Shown piece after piece: positions 47,836-60,054 of a stretch of 64,000 nucleotides of DNA. Under the pieces are notes generated by a model. It saw only the letters and a program-made list of their open reading frames with translations. It was not told where the DNA came from and did not search any database. A program made the translations under genes and the position numbers. Every line of letters starts with the position of its first letter. Position 1 is the stretch's first letter. The DNA comes from Isoetes taiwanensis (Eukaryota > Streptophyta > Lycopodiopsida > Isoetales > Isoetaceae), in contig JAJEKV010000073.1 of the NCBI GenBank assembly GCA_021234155.1, positions 2,514,001-2,578,000 on the forward strand. The letters run 5' to 3'.

Positions 47836-48084
47836 AATGATGCTAATGATACGGTCTTCTTCTTACAACCAAGCGGCGGGTTCATAAATCTCTATATTAT
47901 TAGCTTGAAGTTGAACTCCATCATTTTGAGGTATTGTAGGATGGCGTTGTTATTCTTGTCGATCTATCACCACCATCTACGCAACAACCTTCTCATTGGT
48001 ATATAGACTTGTCTTAGCGGGGATGATACTACCCCTCTTAGGCGGTATCATCGAATAGCAAGTTGGCATCATTTGCCCTTATGA

Positions 48085-48540
48085 CATCTGGCCGGCCTGG
48101 CGGATGCGGGAAGTCATGCTCCTTGGAGACTTCAATCGCGGGACGAGAGGGTGGAGCAGGCCATCTTGTTTGGACCCCCTCGCGGATGGCGTCTTTGCGA
48201 TTGCATCATGAAGGCGGCTTACCGCGGCACTTTCGGATAACCGTCGAGGTCACCCTCTTGACGGACAATTGCTCTCCTGATATGCGGTATCTTTGACTGC
48301 TCATATGCAATGGCCTACCACAATGGCCCTCCCACAGGTACACTTGCGAGGCGGGACAATCTGGGGGGAACTAGTGTCGTGGGATTATGTCATAGTAGGC
48401 TGCGCCGGGATGTACACCTTGTCGACCATTTTCCGCGTCGGCCGCGGACGGTCGGGACGAGGGAGGCCGACTCGAGATCACCTCCTCTATGTGAAGGCGG
48501 CACGGCGGTAGCTCGACCCCCTCGATAGCGGTACCTATCA
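48085..48540 (+). pseudogene. LINE endonuclease fragment, copy 2, corrupted
   Basis: Collinear with 22766-23225; short phrases such as SWDYVIV survive in shifted frames. Differences concentrate at C/G-rich CHG sites. Confidence 0.55.
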
Positions 48541-49291
48541 TAAATCACGAAGAGCTACTTTATTTGGAATTTAAGCAATGATTTGAAGCGAATGGATCCA
48601 GTAATTGTATCCAGATCTTCCTTTAATTTGGCGGGGCAATTCTTAATTTTGAATTTAATTGTATATGTCGACATCTAAAGGCATAGAGGTTTTATATTAG
48701 TCTCAAAATATTCTTTGGTGTACAATTTGTCAATGGTAACAAAGTGTTTGAAGAAGCAAAATATTGCCATTATTGGTTGTAACATTAGAAGCTTAATGTT
48801 GCATGCATATGGACTCTATATGCCAAGGTGCAACATCAATGATATTTTGTTATGCTCATCTCACTTAGCAAAGTCTTGTGTTTTTAATAAGCGATCGCTA
48901 CCCCCTTGTAGATGCGGCTCTCCCATCATATACGATAGGAGAGCAACCCCTTTCCCGGAAGTTACGGGGCTATTTTGCCTGCCCGAGATCATCGATTCTT
49001 CGATTGATGGTTGGCATCGGATTTCAGTTCTCTAGTTCATTCCCTGTAACGTCTGCGATATCCTACTTAAGAATCTTGTCATATGTCATTGTAAGATTAA
49101 TTGGGCAAGGTTGCACTCAATAGACACTTATATGCACCTTACGAACCTGGCATGCAACGTCTAGGATGTAATGTTATTTATCCTTATCCCATTAACATAT
49201 TTGAGTTCAAATAAAGCTAGAGCTCTATAACTAGCATTTATAAAATTCAAAGATCATTTTCTCACATTTTGTTTGCTATGGACTAACCACA

Positions 49292-50560
49292 TTAGCGGTA
49301 TCCAGTATAACCTTCTTCAACTGACTTTACATGGAACACAGGATGGATCCCAACTTCTTGCGGTAAGTTCGACTCATATGTTGTTTCCTCGATCCTTCTA
49401 GTGATCCTAAAAGGTCTAGCATACTGCGGAGTAAGCTTGGGTACTTGCCCCTTAATCAAGGGCCGCAAGGTATTCATTCTTAGTGCAGAAGGATAAACAA
49501 CTCTTAAGAAGACATAATCACCTTCCTCATAAGAGATATCAAGTTTATGCTTATTAACAGACATTCGTACCCTATCTTGAGCCTTTCGCAAAGCTTGCTT
49601 GCATTGCCTCAGTATTGCATCCATATCATGGAGCATATGTACTGCAACTTCGGTCTTGTGGTACTTATGCATACCCGAATAAGCCCTCGGATTTTGACCC
49701 ATCATAGCCACAAAGGGAGTCATCCGAATTCCCATATGATGGCTATTATTGTAAGCAAATTCTAGGTAATGTAGATAATCCTCCCATCTAGACTGCTTTT
49801 CATGGACAAAACTTCGCAACATATCCTCTAGGATCATGTTTATTCGATTCGGTTTGCCCACCTCTCTGTGGATAATTTCCACTACTCATGTACAATTGCA
49901 TCTTTAATCCTTTCATGAGATCTCTCCAAAAGTGACCCGGTGTCTCGACCACTTACAATAGACAAGGGAAGTCCATAAGTTTGAAATATATATTGCATAT
50001 AGGCAACGCTACATCATGTCGTAGCCTCCCCTCTTAATGCTATAAACTTAGCATACTTGGTTAACCGATCCACTACTATCAAAATTTGAGTATATTGCCT
50101 GTGGTTTCGGGCAATGCGACTATAAAATCTATACTCCACGCTCTCTCATCGTTCATTTGGTATAGGAAGAGGTTGTAATAATCCGGGGTTTTTCCATGAT
50201 CAGCCTTTCTGACTTGACACCAAGCGGTGGGCTACCAAGTCCTTGACTTGATCTTGCAATCTGGCCGATTAGTAGAATCTCTTAACTAATTCATAAGTTT
50301 TCCATTCATCTCTATACCCGACTTACGATTGTATCATGGTGCTCATGCAAAATTGATTCCCTAAGATTCCCACTCAAAGAACATAAATCCTTTTTTTGTA
50401 AAATGCAATCCTTCTTGCTTTCGGTCCGCGACTCCTCGAGCTTGACTATTTTTGTCGAGATCTTGTTGATCCTCGGGATATGCATCTTTTATCCTTTGCA
50501 TAAGATCATTTGCCAAGGTTGTTGGGTATTTATATGCTTAACCCTTGATACTTGGCGTGG
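49292..50560 (-). pseudogene. Integrase, Ty3/gypsy copy 2
   Basis: The C-terminal 196-codon frame (49882-49292) is identical to copy 1, with the NRINMILEDML block and no catalytic Glu. The N-terminal and central parts (49.9-50.56 kb) lie in a noisy patch and are more broken than in copy 1. Confidence 0.7.
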
Positions 50561-50998
50561 GCATGGATTATTCTTTCGGTATGCTCAATGGTAAAATAAA
50601 ACTCATGGAGGAAATCTAGCCATCTGGCCGGTCTCGGGCTAATCTCGGCTTGACTTTGCAAGAACCTTAGCGGTTTATAGTCCGTATAGGCGATAAACTT
50701 GCGCGGCTCTTTGTTCGTCCCACTACGCAAGTAGTGCCTCCAAGTTTTTAATGCATGCACAATAGCTAACAACTCTTGCTCACTAGGTTGCGTGATTCCT
50801 TTCACCAGAACTCAATTTTCGACTTTCATAAACCGCAACGTGTCCTTGCTGCACTAGCACAGCCCCCAATGCTTGCCCATAAGCGTCAGTATAGACCTCA
50901 GATGCCTCATTCAAGTCAGGCACCTTCAACACAGGACTGCTAACCAACAAGAGCATAAATTCGTCAAAAAGCCTCTTGCTGCTCTTTCCCCCACACAA
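50530..50998 (-). pseudogene. RNase H region, Ty3/gypsy copy 2
   Basis: Same two frames as copy 1 (SEVYTDAYGQALGAVLVQQG; SEQELLAIVHALKTWRHYLR), with the same shift between them. Confidence 0.7.
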
Positions 50999-52175
50999 AA
51001 TCGTGACCTTTTTTCAAAAGCTCAGTGAGGCCAGCTGGTACGTATGAAGAATTTGCAACAATGAAAAACCTCAGCTTACAACCAACACTGAGACAAAGTA
51101 TGATTAAATTCAATTAAACAAAAGTATTCAATCAGCTTTAAGCTGGAACAACTTGATAAGAACTCCCTTATCCACCCAACCGGGTTCAAGCATGCACAGG
51201 AAGTCGTTATCCTGTCATCATCAAAATCATCAAGAATCTTCTCTTAACAGCAGCAAGGCAATACTGGCAAGGGCTATGGCTGGTATGGCAATAGTCTGGG
51301 GCAGGACCAAGGGCGGATAGCAGCTGGGTTGGAAGCGTTAGGCAATATCAGAGATTACAAGGCTGGATCCAATGAATGAATCTTGGTTTCTCCTCTTATT
51401 TATCTCTGAGGCGAAATGGCACGCTTTTTGGGTTCCCTTTTAGCTTCTGATAATAGCTTGTAAAAGAAAAAGGCAAGGATAATTTGGGCAGAAGCGAAAT
51501 CCGTCAGAAATAGTTTGGATGCTCCCTTTTTCAACTGCAAATAGGTAAAGGCGGACAGATAAGAACAAATCGGCTTAGAATAAAGGGTTTCGACGTGGCT
51601 TCAGCAGGTCCGACAGAACTGGGTTAATATGTGATGATTTTTGGTCCAACAATTTGGCATCCCGTTATCAGCCGCATTATAACTTTAGACAAAATATTTT
51701 CCCTAAAGGTTTCCATACGCCCTTGCCATTAAACCCTTGCTGGCTTGAACCACTCCCCCGAGCCGCTCTGTATCAAGTCCTTCCCTTCTTTCAGTCGATC
51801 GTCCTCAATCGCTCTATAACCCTGAAAGAAATTGCATCAAAACCCTTGTCATGAAAAGAGATGTGTTGGTCCTTCCCTTCTTAAGGCCAATCTCCTTTCC
51901 CTGGGAATGTTCTTCTTCTGATCCTCCAAGGCAGGGTCCGGGCTTGGACAGAAAAATCTCCATGCTGATCCATCAAGTAGGCGTCCCTCACTTGAACAGT
52001 CATGGCATCCCCAGCCCTTTCTGATATTCCAGGTAGGTTTCCACCCCTACTCGGACAGAAAGTAAATCCCTTTCTAACAAGAAAGATAGTTTCCTTCCAT
52101 TAGGAAGCAATAAAAATTTTCATTCTATTCAAATAAAGAAAAATCACACATATTCAAATAGTTATGCATAACCTA

Positions 52176-53402
52176 CTAAAACTCAAGCCAAACTAAGATA
52201 TATAGATGACCGATAGTTAATCGGCTTCTTTCAAACTCCCTGACTGCAGCTTTGTCAGCAGCTTTATCAGCTTTCCCATGAGAGCTATCAGATGTTTCTG
52301 CAATAGTATGCATTAACACTTTTCCTTTGTCTTCCTTGCCCTTGGGAACTTCAGTTTCAGTTTGGGACTTGCCAGTAGGTGTCTGCCTCTTTGGGCATAA
52401 AGCTTTGAAGTGAGGTCCACCGCATATGTAGCAACCCTCTTTCGGTGCATTCGCCCGTTCCTGATTTGTACGTTGTTCCGTACTCCTGTTCCGGTTACTT
52501 GAGTCTCTGCGATCATCATTGAACCTAACTCTTTTTGCTCCATTATTATTTGCCTTGTCGGTGTCACGTTTGCCATTATTTTCTCGGGGGTAACCTTCCC
52601 ATATATCATATTTTGCTCCCTTGGGATTAAACTTCCTTTAGCGCCCGACTTTCCGTACGCTTAGTCCAATGTTTGGGGTTCAATGAGCCTAAGTTCAGTA
52701 TATAGCTTCGTCCCTTAGCCCGGACATAAATTTCCTTGTTAACTCCTTATATTTGAGACCTTCCATTTTGAACCAAGCGGTGGTTAAATTTGCTTGTGTC
52801 TTGATAAATGATTCTCGTTCCCCTTGTGTGAATATATCCCATTCTCTTCGGAGGTCTACATAGTAACTTGCAGGTAAATTATGGCTTTCAAAGGCTCTTT
52901 TAAATTCCTGCCATGTTTAATCACCAGGACCATTTTCTTCCTTCCACCCACCAAATTGAGAGCTCGTCGGTAAGATATTTATCCATTGCACGAAGTTTTA
53001 CGCAACTTCGGTGGCTCCAACTCGTTCAAAAAAACTTTCCCATGCAGCTAAGAATCCCATAACTGTAGGGGGACTCCTCTTTTCCCCTGAGAAAGTCGGC
53101 ATGCCTTCCACTTTCTGCAGCCATTTAATCCTGGCCGAGGCATTAGCTGGATTAGGAGAATTTGGCGGGGAATTCGTAGGCAGCGGCGGATTAACGGGTG
53201 GAGGTTGGTTTGGAAGTGGAGGCTGGGAGTTGCTAGGTAAGAATCCGTAAAGCAAAGCTATTTGCTCCAACTTTGTTTGATAATCTTGCCCAGATGTAGG
53301 CGGTGGTAGAGCAATTTGATTAGTAATTTGCTTGGCTATAAAATCTGCGGTTCTCAACGCCTGCTGGTACTGTTGATCAGAGATATTAAAGCGGTTGGCC
53401 AT
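52176..53402 (-). pseudogene. Gag of nested element, copy 2
   Basis: It starts MANRFNISDQQYQQALRTAD at 53402. Same domains as copy 1 with the shared TAA before TWQEF, plus extra breaks in noisy patches at about 52.6-53.0 kb. The zinc-knuckle region is near 52400-52440. Confidence 0.7.
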
Positions 53403-53429
53403 TGCACAGGATATGGAAATAGAATCTAA

Positions 53430-53441
53430 ACTCTGATACCA
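53430..53441 (-). promoter_or_regulatory. Primer binding site, nested element copy 2
   Basis: Minus strand tggtatcagagt, initiator Met-tRNA type, two bases from the 5' LTR. Confidence 0.8.
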
Positions 53442-54199
53442 CTTGATACGTATGAAGAATTTGCAACAATGAAAAACCTCAGCTTACAACCAACACTGAG
53501 ACAAAGTATGATTAAATTCAATTAAACAAAAGTATTCAATCAGCTTTAAGCTGGAACAACTTGATAAGAGCTCCCTCATCCACCCAACCGGGTTCAAGCA
53601 TGCACAGGAAGTCGTTATCCTGTCATCATCAAAATCATCAAGAATCTTCTCTTAACAGCAGCAAGGCAATACTGGCAAGGGCTATGGCTGGTATGGCAGT
53701 AGTCTGGGGCAGGACCAAGGGCGGATAGCAGCTGGATTGGAAGCGTTAGGCAATATCAGAGATTACAAGGCTGGATCCAATGAATGAATACTGGTTTCTC
53801 CTCTTATTTATACAGACGAAATGGCCTACTTCCGGGTTCCCTTTTAGCTTCTGATAATAGCTTGTAAAAGAAAAAGGCAAGGATAATTTGGGCAGAAGGG
53901 AAATCCGTCAGAAATAGTTTGGATGCTCCCTTTTTCAACTGCAAATAGGTAAAGGCGGACAGATAAGAACAGATCGGCTTAGAATAAAAGGGTTTCGACG
54001 TGGCTTCAGCAGATCCGGCAGAACTGGGTTAATCTGTGACGATTTTTGGTCCAACAATTCGGCATCCCGTTATCAGCCGCATTATAACTTTAGGCAAAAT
54101 ATTTTCCCTAAAGGTTTCCATATGCCCTTGCCATTAAACCCTTGCTGGCTTGAACCACTCCCCCGAGCCGCTCTGTATCAGCAGCCACAACTTTGGAGA

Positions 54200-55039
54200 A
54201 CTTCGGGACAAATTTCTGGTAGTATGTTGCTAATCCTAGAAAACTCCGTAACTCTGAGACGTTTTCTAGTGGGAGTGATTGCTGTACCACTTTATCTTGG
54301 CCGAATCCGGCGACACGCCTTCACCTGAAAGTATATGTCCCAAATAGGCCACTCACTGCTTTAAAGAAATCACATTTTGAGATCTTTGCATAGAGTTTAT
54401 GCTTTCGTAAAATTCGAAGAACTTGTCCCAAGTGAGCGAAATGTTCTTCAATAGTTTGGGAGTAGATGAGAATATCATCTAAAAATACCTCTACAAACTT
54501 GTCCAAATGCACTGAGAATACCTGATTCATTCGCCGCATAAACATTGCGAGAGCATTTATAAGACCAAACGGCATAACCAAAAACTCATAATGACCGTGA
54601 TGAGTTTTGAATGCAATTTCAAATTCACCCCCCTCCCGAATTTTAATCTGATGATATCCGCTTCTGAGGTCGACCTTGGTGAACCATTTTGCTCCACCAA
54701 GATGATCCAGAATATCATCAACTCGGGATAAAAGATATCTATCCTTTATAGTTGCTTTGTTAAGTGCCCGGTAATCTATGAACATCCGCATAGTACCGTA
54801 TTTTTTCTTAACCAGCAACACGGGACTCGCAAAAGGTGATTTACTTGGGCGTAAAAACCTTTGCTCAATATCTCTTTCACTTGTTTTTTAACCTCTTCAA
54901 GTTCTAGAGGACTTAATTGGTACGGTGCACGAGCCATAGGCCTAACCCCAGGTTCAAGCTCAATTTCGTGCTCTACACCCCGTGAGGGTGGTGGCCCCTC
55001 CGGTAACTCTTTTGGAAACACATCACCGAAAGTATTCAA
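54200..55039 (-). pseudogene. Reverse transcriptase, Ty3/gypsy copy 2
   Basis: Frame 55039-54776 gives the N-terminal segment up to KGFYAQ; after one shift near 54850 a 166-codon frame (54821-54321) gives [49 protein letters not shown] and [12 protein letters not shown]. The tail LGLATYYQKFVPKFSKVVAA ends at the nested insertion (54180). This is the best-preserved RT in the window and places the element in Ty3/gypsy. One shift and the insertion make it inactive. Confidence 0.85.
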
Positions 55040-55346
55040 AAGACCTTTCAGTCTTTGGTCTACTTTCAGAATTTACCCCAGTGTTAACAACAAGCGAGTT
55101 ACATGATTTGACAATCAAATCATTATTCCTCAAATACATCAAAGAAAGAGCATTTGTACTAACTTTGAAAATCCTTTTAGTTTGAGTGGCTGACATAAGT
55201 TTACCAGGCTCCACATATGGTAAGCCTTGAACACTAACTACTTCACTTGATGGCAGGTTGAAAATCAGGGTGTGTGTTGGCCATAGAATTTGTGGCTCAG
55301 CATCTTGTAACCATTTCATGCCTACATGACATCATAACGCTTCAAC

Positions 55347-55652
55347 TTAGAAATGTCTAAATCTATGCACATAGATGTCACAACTCGCGACTCTTTGTCC
55401 AATAACTCCAAGCAAATACCCCCGTGCTTGCTCCTTGTGATGCTGAGTTTGTGGTCTGGTCTCAGACTCAATCACATACGAAGCTACCTCGCTCAAATCC
55501 AGCCCCAGATCGCGCATTAAATCTGCCGAGATAAAATTATGAGTGCTTCCAGAATCAATCAAAACAATCACGCTTTTGTCATTGATTCTACCTAGCAATC
55601 TTATAATCTTATCTACATAAGAACGTGAAGTAGGGTTCACCACTTCTTTCAT
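55347..55652 (-). pseudogene. Aspartic protease region, Ty3/gypsy copy 2
   Basis: A 101-codon frame with VIVLIDSGSTHNFISADLMR (D-S-G active site). It has no separate start in a real element; it would be translated as part of Gag-Pol. Frames to its left and right are shifted. Confidence 0.75.
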
Positions 55653-55654
55653 AG

Positions 55655-57094
55655 CAATAACTAATAATGCCTCAACCTCTGGCTTATCATTTTATTTATG
55701 GCGCTAGCCAACCTTTTTGCGAGGTTCGGTAAATTCCCAGGCAAAGTGTCCTATCACCCCGCATCAATAACACCCCTTGGGTTTATCCATTTTGGTATCA
55801 CCTTCCATGGTCTTGCCCCTATTGGACTTATCCTTGAAATCATTCTTCTGCTTCTTAGAAGGAGCAGATCCTTGAGAGGTTCCACTGGCCCTTTTTGCTT
55901 TCTAATTAGCAAAGTTCTGTCCCTTCTTGGATTCCTCCCTTCCTACCAGTTTCCAGGCAATCTCAATAGCTAGCTCAAAATTAGCAGGTTCTGCCTGCAA
56001 CAAATGTGTACGAATGCTAGCATTTTGCAGACCATTTATGAAATGATCTACGCACATTCCGGCAGTAATCTCAGGTAAACGTGAAATAGTGCCTTAAGCT
56101 TCGTCATATAATCCCAGAGAGACCTCGTCTGAGTGAGCTCTTTCAATTGTATGAGCGCATGACGTCAGTCATGGTGAGGTGCATACTCTTGTCGGAACAA
56201 GCGACAAAAATCCCTCCAAGTTCGCAGCCTCTGACCATTGTCCATGTGGATGTCCCATGCAGTTACCAGTCCCTTCAACTTCAGGGTGGCATACATAAGC
56301 CGGGCATCTCGCCTTTCTTGGTGGCTGCAAAATACAGTTTCGTCTGATTGAACCAGTGCATTGCCTGCTCAGGCATGACATCTTTGCCATAGAAGTCCGG
56401 CATTTTCCCACACTCCAGAGACTTAATCTCTTCACCAAAAAGTTTCCCCAGGGATTCCTCTGGATGAGCAACATCTTCCACGACATCCTGAGTCACTGGT
56501 TCATTGGCCAGCCCAGAGTCCATCCCTAATAGTACTCTAGGTCCCGGACGTGCAATATCGTGAGGAATATCATGGTTTGCCCCTAGAGCAGTGGGAACTG
56601 CCCCAGCCACAAGTAGAAACGTTTCTACTGCATTTCTTAAACGAAGTTCCCGAGCATTGTCTTCAGCAGCCCACTTCTACAAATTCTCTTGCATCAATCC
56701 TAGGGTATTTCTGAACTTGGTTTGTTCAGTTCTTATCTCATTCAGCTCCCTAGTCAAACGGTTGATACGACTTTCATTACCATCGAGTAACTTTTCACTT
56801 ACCATACCCCCCCCCAGTACTTGATCTCGGAGCATTCTAGGCATTACCAATACCAGCATTAGCTGCATTTGCATTACCCATATTAGCATTTGCAGCAGTT
56901 ATGTTGACAGCACCTATAGGAGCAGCTGCTGCAGGAGCAGCATCTGAGGGTGCTTCCATCTCAAACTCGGACTCGGGCAGTTCATCATCCAGATGAATGT
57001 CCTCGAGGGCGGGTATTATGCCCTCTTCAGGCGGTTGCACATCTGGCAATCCGTCAATGGGTCCTGCTAGTACACCTGGCACAGGTTTTGTCAT
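55655..57094 (-). pseudogene. Gag, Ty3/gypsy copy 2
   Basis: It begins MTKPVPGVLAGPIDGLPDVQ at 57094, three bases inside the PBS. It continues with an acidic segment and an Ala/Asn-rich stretch (ANANMGNANAANAGIGNA). Later shifted frames follow, and the zinc knuckle near 55755-55790 is decayed: C-Y-stop-C-G-V-I-G-H-F-A-W-E-F, with a stop inside and Phe in place of the last Cys. It is non-functional. Confidence 0.7.
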
Positions 57095-57097
57095 GCT

Positions 57098-57109
57098 GCT
57101 CTGATACCA
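57098..57109 (-). promoter_or_regulatory. Primer binding site, Ty3/gypsy copy 2
   Basis: Minus strand tggtatcagagc, a perfect match to the usual plant initiator Met-tRNA PBS, one base from the LTR that starts tgttactacgg at 57111. Confidence 0.85.
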
Positions 57110-57110
57110 C

Positions 57111-58427
57111 TGTTACTACGGCGAAATTTCAAGCCCAAATTTTGCCCTTGGATGAGCAAATCAGCTACTCGTACATCATGGAACCCAGACCCCCCACACT
57201 GATTATTAGTTCGCTGTCCAAGCCAGTGCTTCAAGCACCGAACTGTTTTTACAATACAAAATTTAATCCAACCTGAATTAATTCCGCCCCATAGACATCA
57301 TGTTGAATCTGTTGCAACCTCAAGCTCTTTGCCGGCAGCCTTGATCAATCCAACCGCAAACAAATTGCAACACAAAGGGCCTGAGACTACTCAATTGCTA
57401 CTGCAATGGGGTTGCTCAGCAAATCCGACCCTATGCTCCACGAATCAGCCCTGACAAAGGTCTACTTGCTCAGAATTGATTCTTCCAATGACCCACAAAA
57501 CATTCTTTTCTCCCCATCCCTAATTCGTCCTAACTCTTATATAATAGCAACTAGGACTGCCACACTCGTATTACTGGTAAAAATCCGACCCTTAAGGGCC
57601 TGATTTCGGCTCTGATCAGAGCCCCAAAGCTTGAGTTGCATGGCTGTTATGGCTGCCTCATATCAGACCGATAACAGGCCTTCCAAATCGAGTTCTTCAT
57701 GGGATTTTCCCATTCATTGAACTCCAACCAATAGGCTTATGCCACATGGCCCCTTTTGACATTTAATTTAATGCCAACTTATCTTACCAAACATTTTCCA
57801 CTACACATTAATGCAAAACACCCATTATACTAGTAACAACCATTGGTATCAAGCACCTTACTTCTACAACTAAGATTATTACTTAATATTAGTGTCCCTA
57901 GTGCTGATATTGGTCGCGAACAATATTTGTTCCTTATTCTATATTATGTCACCATAGACTGATTACAATCAACAAGGTCCATTAATTACAACTACCCAGT
58001 AATGCAACTAACAGTACCCCCATGCTCATGGACGTCCATCAAGGGCCTGATTCCGGCTATACCCTTGGGAGCACCTATAACATTCAAAAAGCCACTTTCA
58101 TCGTACATGATGTTCAGCTGAATTGTTATTTCAAATAAAGATTAAGCATGATTTCATTAATTAGAGAAATTTGGAATTCTCGTTTAGCATGAAATAGGTT
58201 AGCGGGTAGCCATACAGTGCAAAAACTGCTACCAACTGAGTAAAAGTTTGCGGTTTTTTGCACAAATTCTGCAAATGATTCAGTGTTCTGCGAAAATATA
58301 ATTTTTACAGCTCATGCAAAGGTCCATCGCCAGTAGAATGTAGTAGGAGGGAATGCTCAAACTTGTCGCAAGAATCGCGAACACGATGTTTCGCAGCTGA
58401 AAGGAGACAAAATTATGAGCCTTTTAT
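57111..58427 (-). repeat. 5' LTR region, Ty3/gypsy copy 2 (outer end not defined)
   Basis: Non-coding, with a minus-strand TATA-like ttatataag at about 57536-57545, some 430 bp from the PBS, a sensible R-U5 length. Without a second LTR the outer boundary cannot be set; the 25-kb duplication ends at about 58427. The copy 1 equivalent is 31758-33057. Confidence 0.6.
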
Positions 58428-58522
58428 TAAGACCATATGAGAGCATTGTGTTAAAATAAGGTACCGAGGAGCAAGCATATCACAAAAAATTCAGTACTTA
58501 AAGCCATATAATTGCTACAGAG

Positions 58523-58538
58523 GATCGCGGTCGCGATT
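58523..58538. repeat. Isolated GC palindrome
   Basis: gatcgcggtcgcgatt, the same family as the array at 4801-5150. A degenerate relative (gcaagaatcgcgaacacgat) lies at 58368-58387, with its counterpart at about 33003. Confidence 0.6.
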
Positions 58539-58599
58539 ATTTTTAGCATTAAACATATGGTAAAAGCCATGGTTGAAGACAAAAAGATATGGTAATACA

Positions 58600-59344
58600 T
58601 ATTCCTGAAACCAAAATTTTCATTGAAGGAAGTAATATACAACATTCATTATTGTGATTGTGTTTGGAGGATACTTGATCGGGGTATCACACCCATTTCA
58701 TTGGCCATCACGAATGACATGCTCTCTACCCAATTCCATAGCTTGTGTTGTGTCCATCTCTACGAATAACTTTGTGGCGTCTGGAATCTCAACACCTATG
58801 GCGTTTTGCGATCTTATTTGCGGATGTGAATCGGGGCTCCCATTTATCCTTTGTCCCTTTGCCTTTGCTCCGCCTATAAGTTCCTTCGGATTCAGTAGCA
58901 ATCTGCTTTGTGGATGAGAGAGCTTACGCTTCTTCTTTGTGTACGATGCTCTTGTGTCCGAGAACCTCATCTTCGTCGGTTTCCATGTCTTTGTTAGTGC
59001 TGCTTCCATGTCTTTGGTGGTCGTTTCCATGTGTTACGCCATACGTATTCAAACTTATGTTCTTTGTCAAGAAAGGCATGTACCCATCAAGCTTCTCATT
59101 AAGTGCACTCAATTTTTGAAAAGTGGGCTCCGGGGCTTCTATACCTTTTTCAGTCTCTTCAAGCAAGCGCTTTGTTTCTTGCATTCTCTCTTAAGTAGGA
59201 CTTAGCATCGAGGTTCTCCAAAATGGAATCCGAGGTTTGATAGATCGTGTTTTGGGTGATCTTGATGTTGGGCGAGCTGGATCGGGCTCAACATTCTCGC
59301 TTTCTCTTCTTCTTCAAACCCCCCGTACTTTGATTGGCCATTTT
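58600..59344 (-). pseudogene. Lysine-rich / coiled-coil relic of unknown family
   Basis: It reads leftward from MANQSTGGLKKKRKREC (ATG at about 59342) with a stop right after Cys. Shifted frames then look protein-like: IYQTSDSILENLDAKSYLRE, then EETEKGIEAPEPTFQKLSAL with NEKLDGYMPF, and finally Lys/Arg-rich stretches (58698-59030). The helical, charged character resembles the coiled-coil pseudogene at 5.9-7.2 kb, and both lie near GC palindromes. No named domain is recognised and at least two frame breaks are needed. Confidence 0.35.
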
Positions 59345-60050
59345 CTCAAAGCGTTTCCAAAAGAACGCCCTCAGAAAAGCAGCACACTTTACTGAACTTC
59401 GAAGGCCACGCTCTTTTGCCTTGCATAAGAGCAAACGAGAAAGCTGTCCCGGCCGAAAAAGAAATCGAGCGCAACCATCGGTCGGCACCATTTGTTCAAC
59501 AATATGGTAGGCATCACGAGGTTTTCAAATGACATTTCTATACAAGATCTCCTTCCATTGCGCCCATTTGAATCTTGGTTTGCACTGTAAAGAGTCTGGA
59601 AATTTCTTTTTATCTTCTCATCGGCATCCTCATTACACTGTTGGCGGCATTGGAGGCAATGGTGTTGACTTAGGAGCCTTGCGTGGGTGTGGAGATAGGG
59701 CGGCTCAACTCTGGTTGCAGGTGCTACGGAACATCACTCCTGTTAATGCACATATGACTAATAAAGTACTGATGTTCTTTCACCCTTCGTTTGCTCTCCC
59801 ATCCCATTTCTTCATAAGAACCTAAAGATAGGTAGCCACCGCCCTGAATTTGCTTCTGACTGTACAATATTTAAAATATTTAAGCTGCTTGCTTGGTGAT
59901 TTTGGCAGGCACGGGTATGGATTGCTGCCTCAAGTTCAGCAAGCTTGCATGCACAACAAGGTTGCAGGAATGGGAAGGAATGCTTATGTTGAAGGTTTGT
60001 TTTGAAGATTTAGGGGTTATTCACATGTTTGGAAGTGTTGTGGTTACGCC
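59345..60050. other. No gene recognised
   Basis: Short open frames on both strands without family resemblance. Confidence 0.4.
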
Positions 60051-60054
60051 TAGT

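Larger units (their letters stand above)
51036..54180 (-). mobile_element. Gag-only LTR retrotransposon (TR-GAG type), copy 2, nested
   Basis: LTRs 51036-51775 (740 bp) and 53444-54180 (737 bp) are in direct orientation with clean ends (tggtacg/tgatacg ... gctctgtatca). The PBS is 53430-53441 and the polypurine tract 51776-51791. The two LTRs differ at scattered positions (aactccctta/agctccctca, caatag/cagtag), suggesting some time since insertion. Flanks ccagc and gcagc fit a 5-bp target duplication. Confidence 0.85.
33058..58427. repeat. 25.3-kb unit, copy 2
   Basis: Copy 2, collinear with copy 1 at an offset of about 25.3 kb. The LEA_2 starts are 25,310 bases apart and the integrase ends 25,336. 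It ends at gagccttttatt near 58427. Clean stretches (for example 49292-49882 against 23956-24546) are essentially identical. About 33.06-45.3 kb, 47.6-49.05 kb, 49.98-50.6 kb and 52.6-53.0 kb carry dense small differences. Confidence 0.85.
49292..58427 (-). mobile_element. Ty3/gypsy retrotransposon, copy 2, interrupted
   Basis: Same architecture as copy 1: 5' LTR from 57111 rightward, PBS 57098-57109, gag 57094 to about 55655, protease 55652-55347, RT 55039-54200, nested element 51036-54180, RNase H 50998-50530, integrase about 50560-49292. The 5' half is cleaner than in copy 1. No 3' LTR is recognised. Confidence 0.8.
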
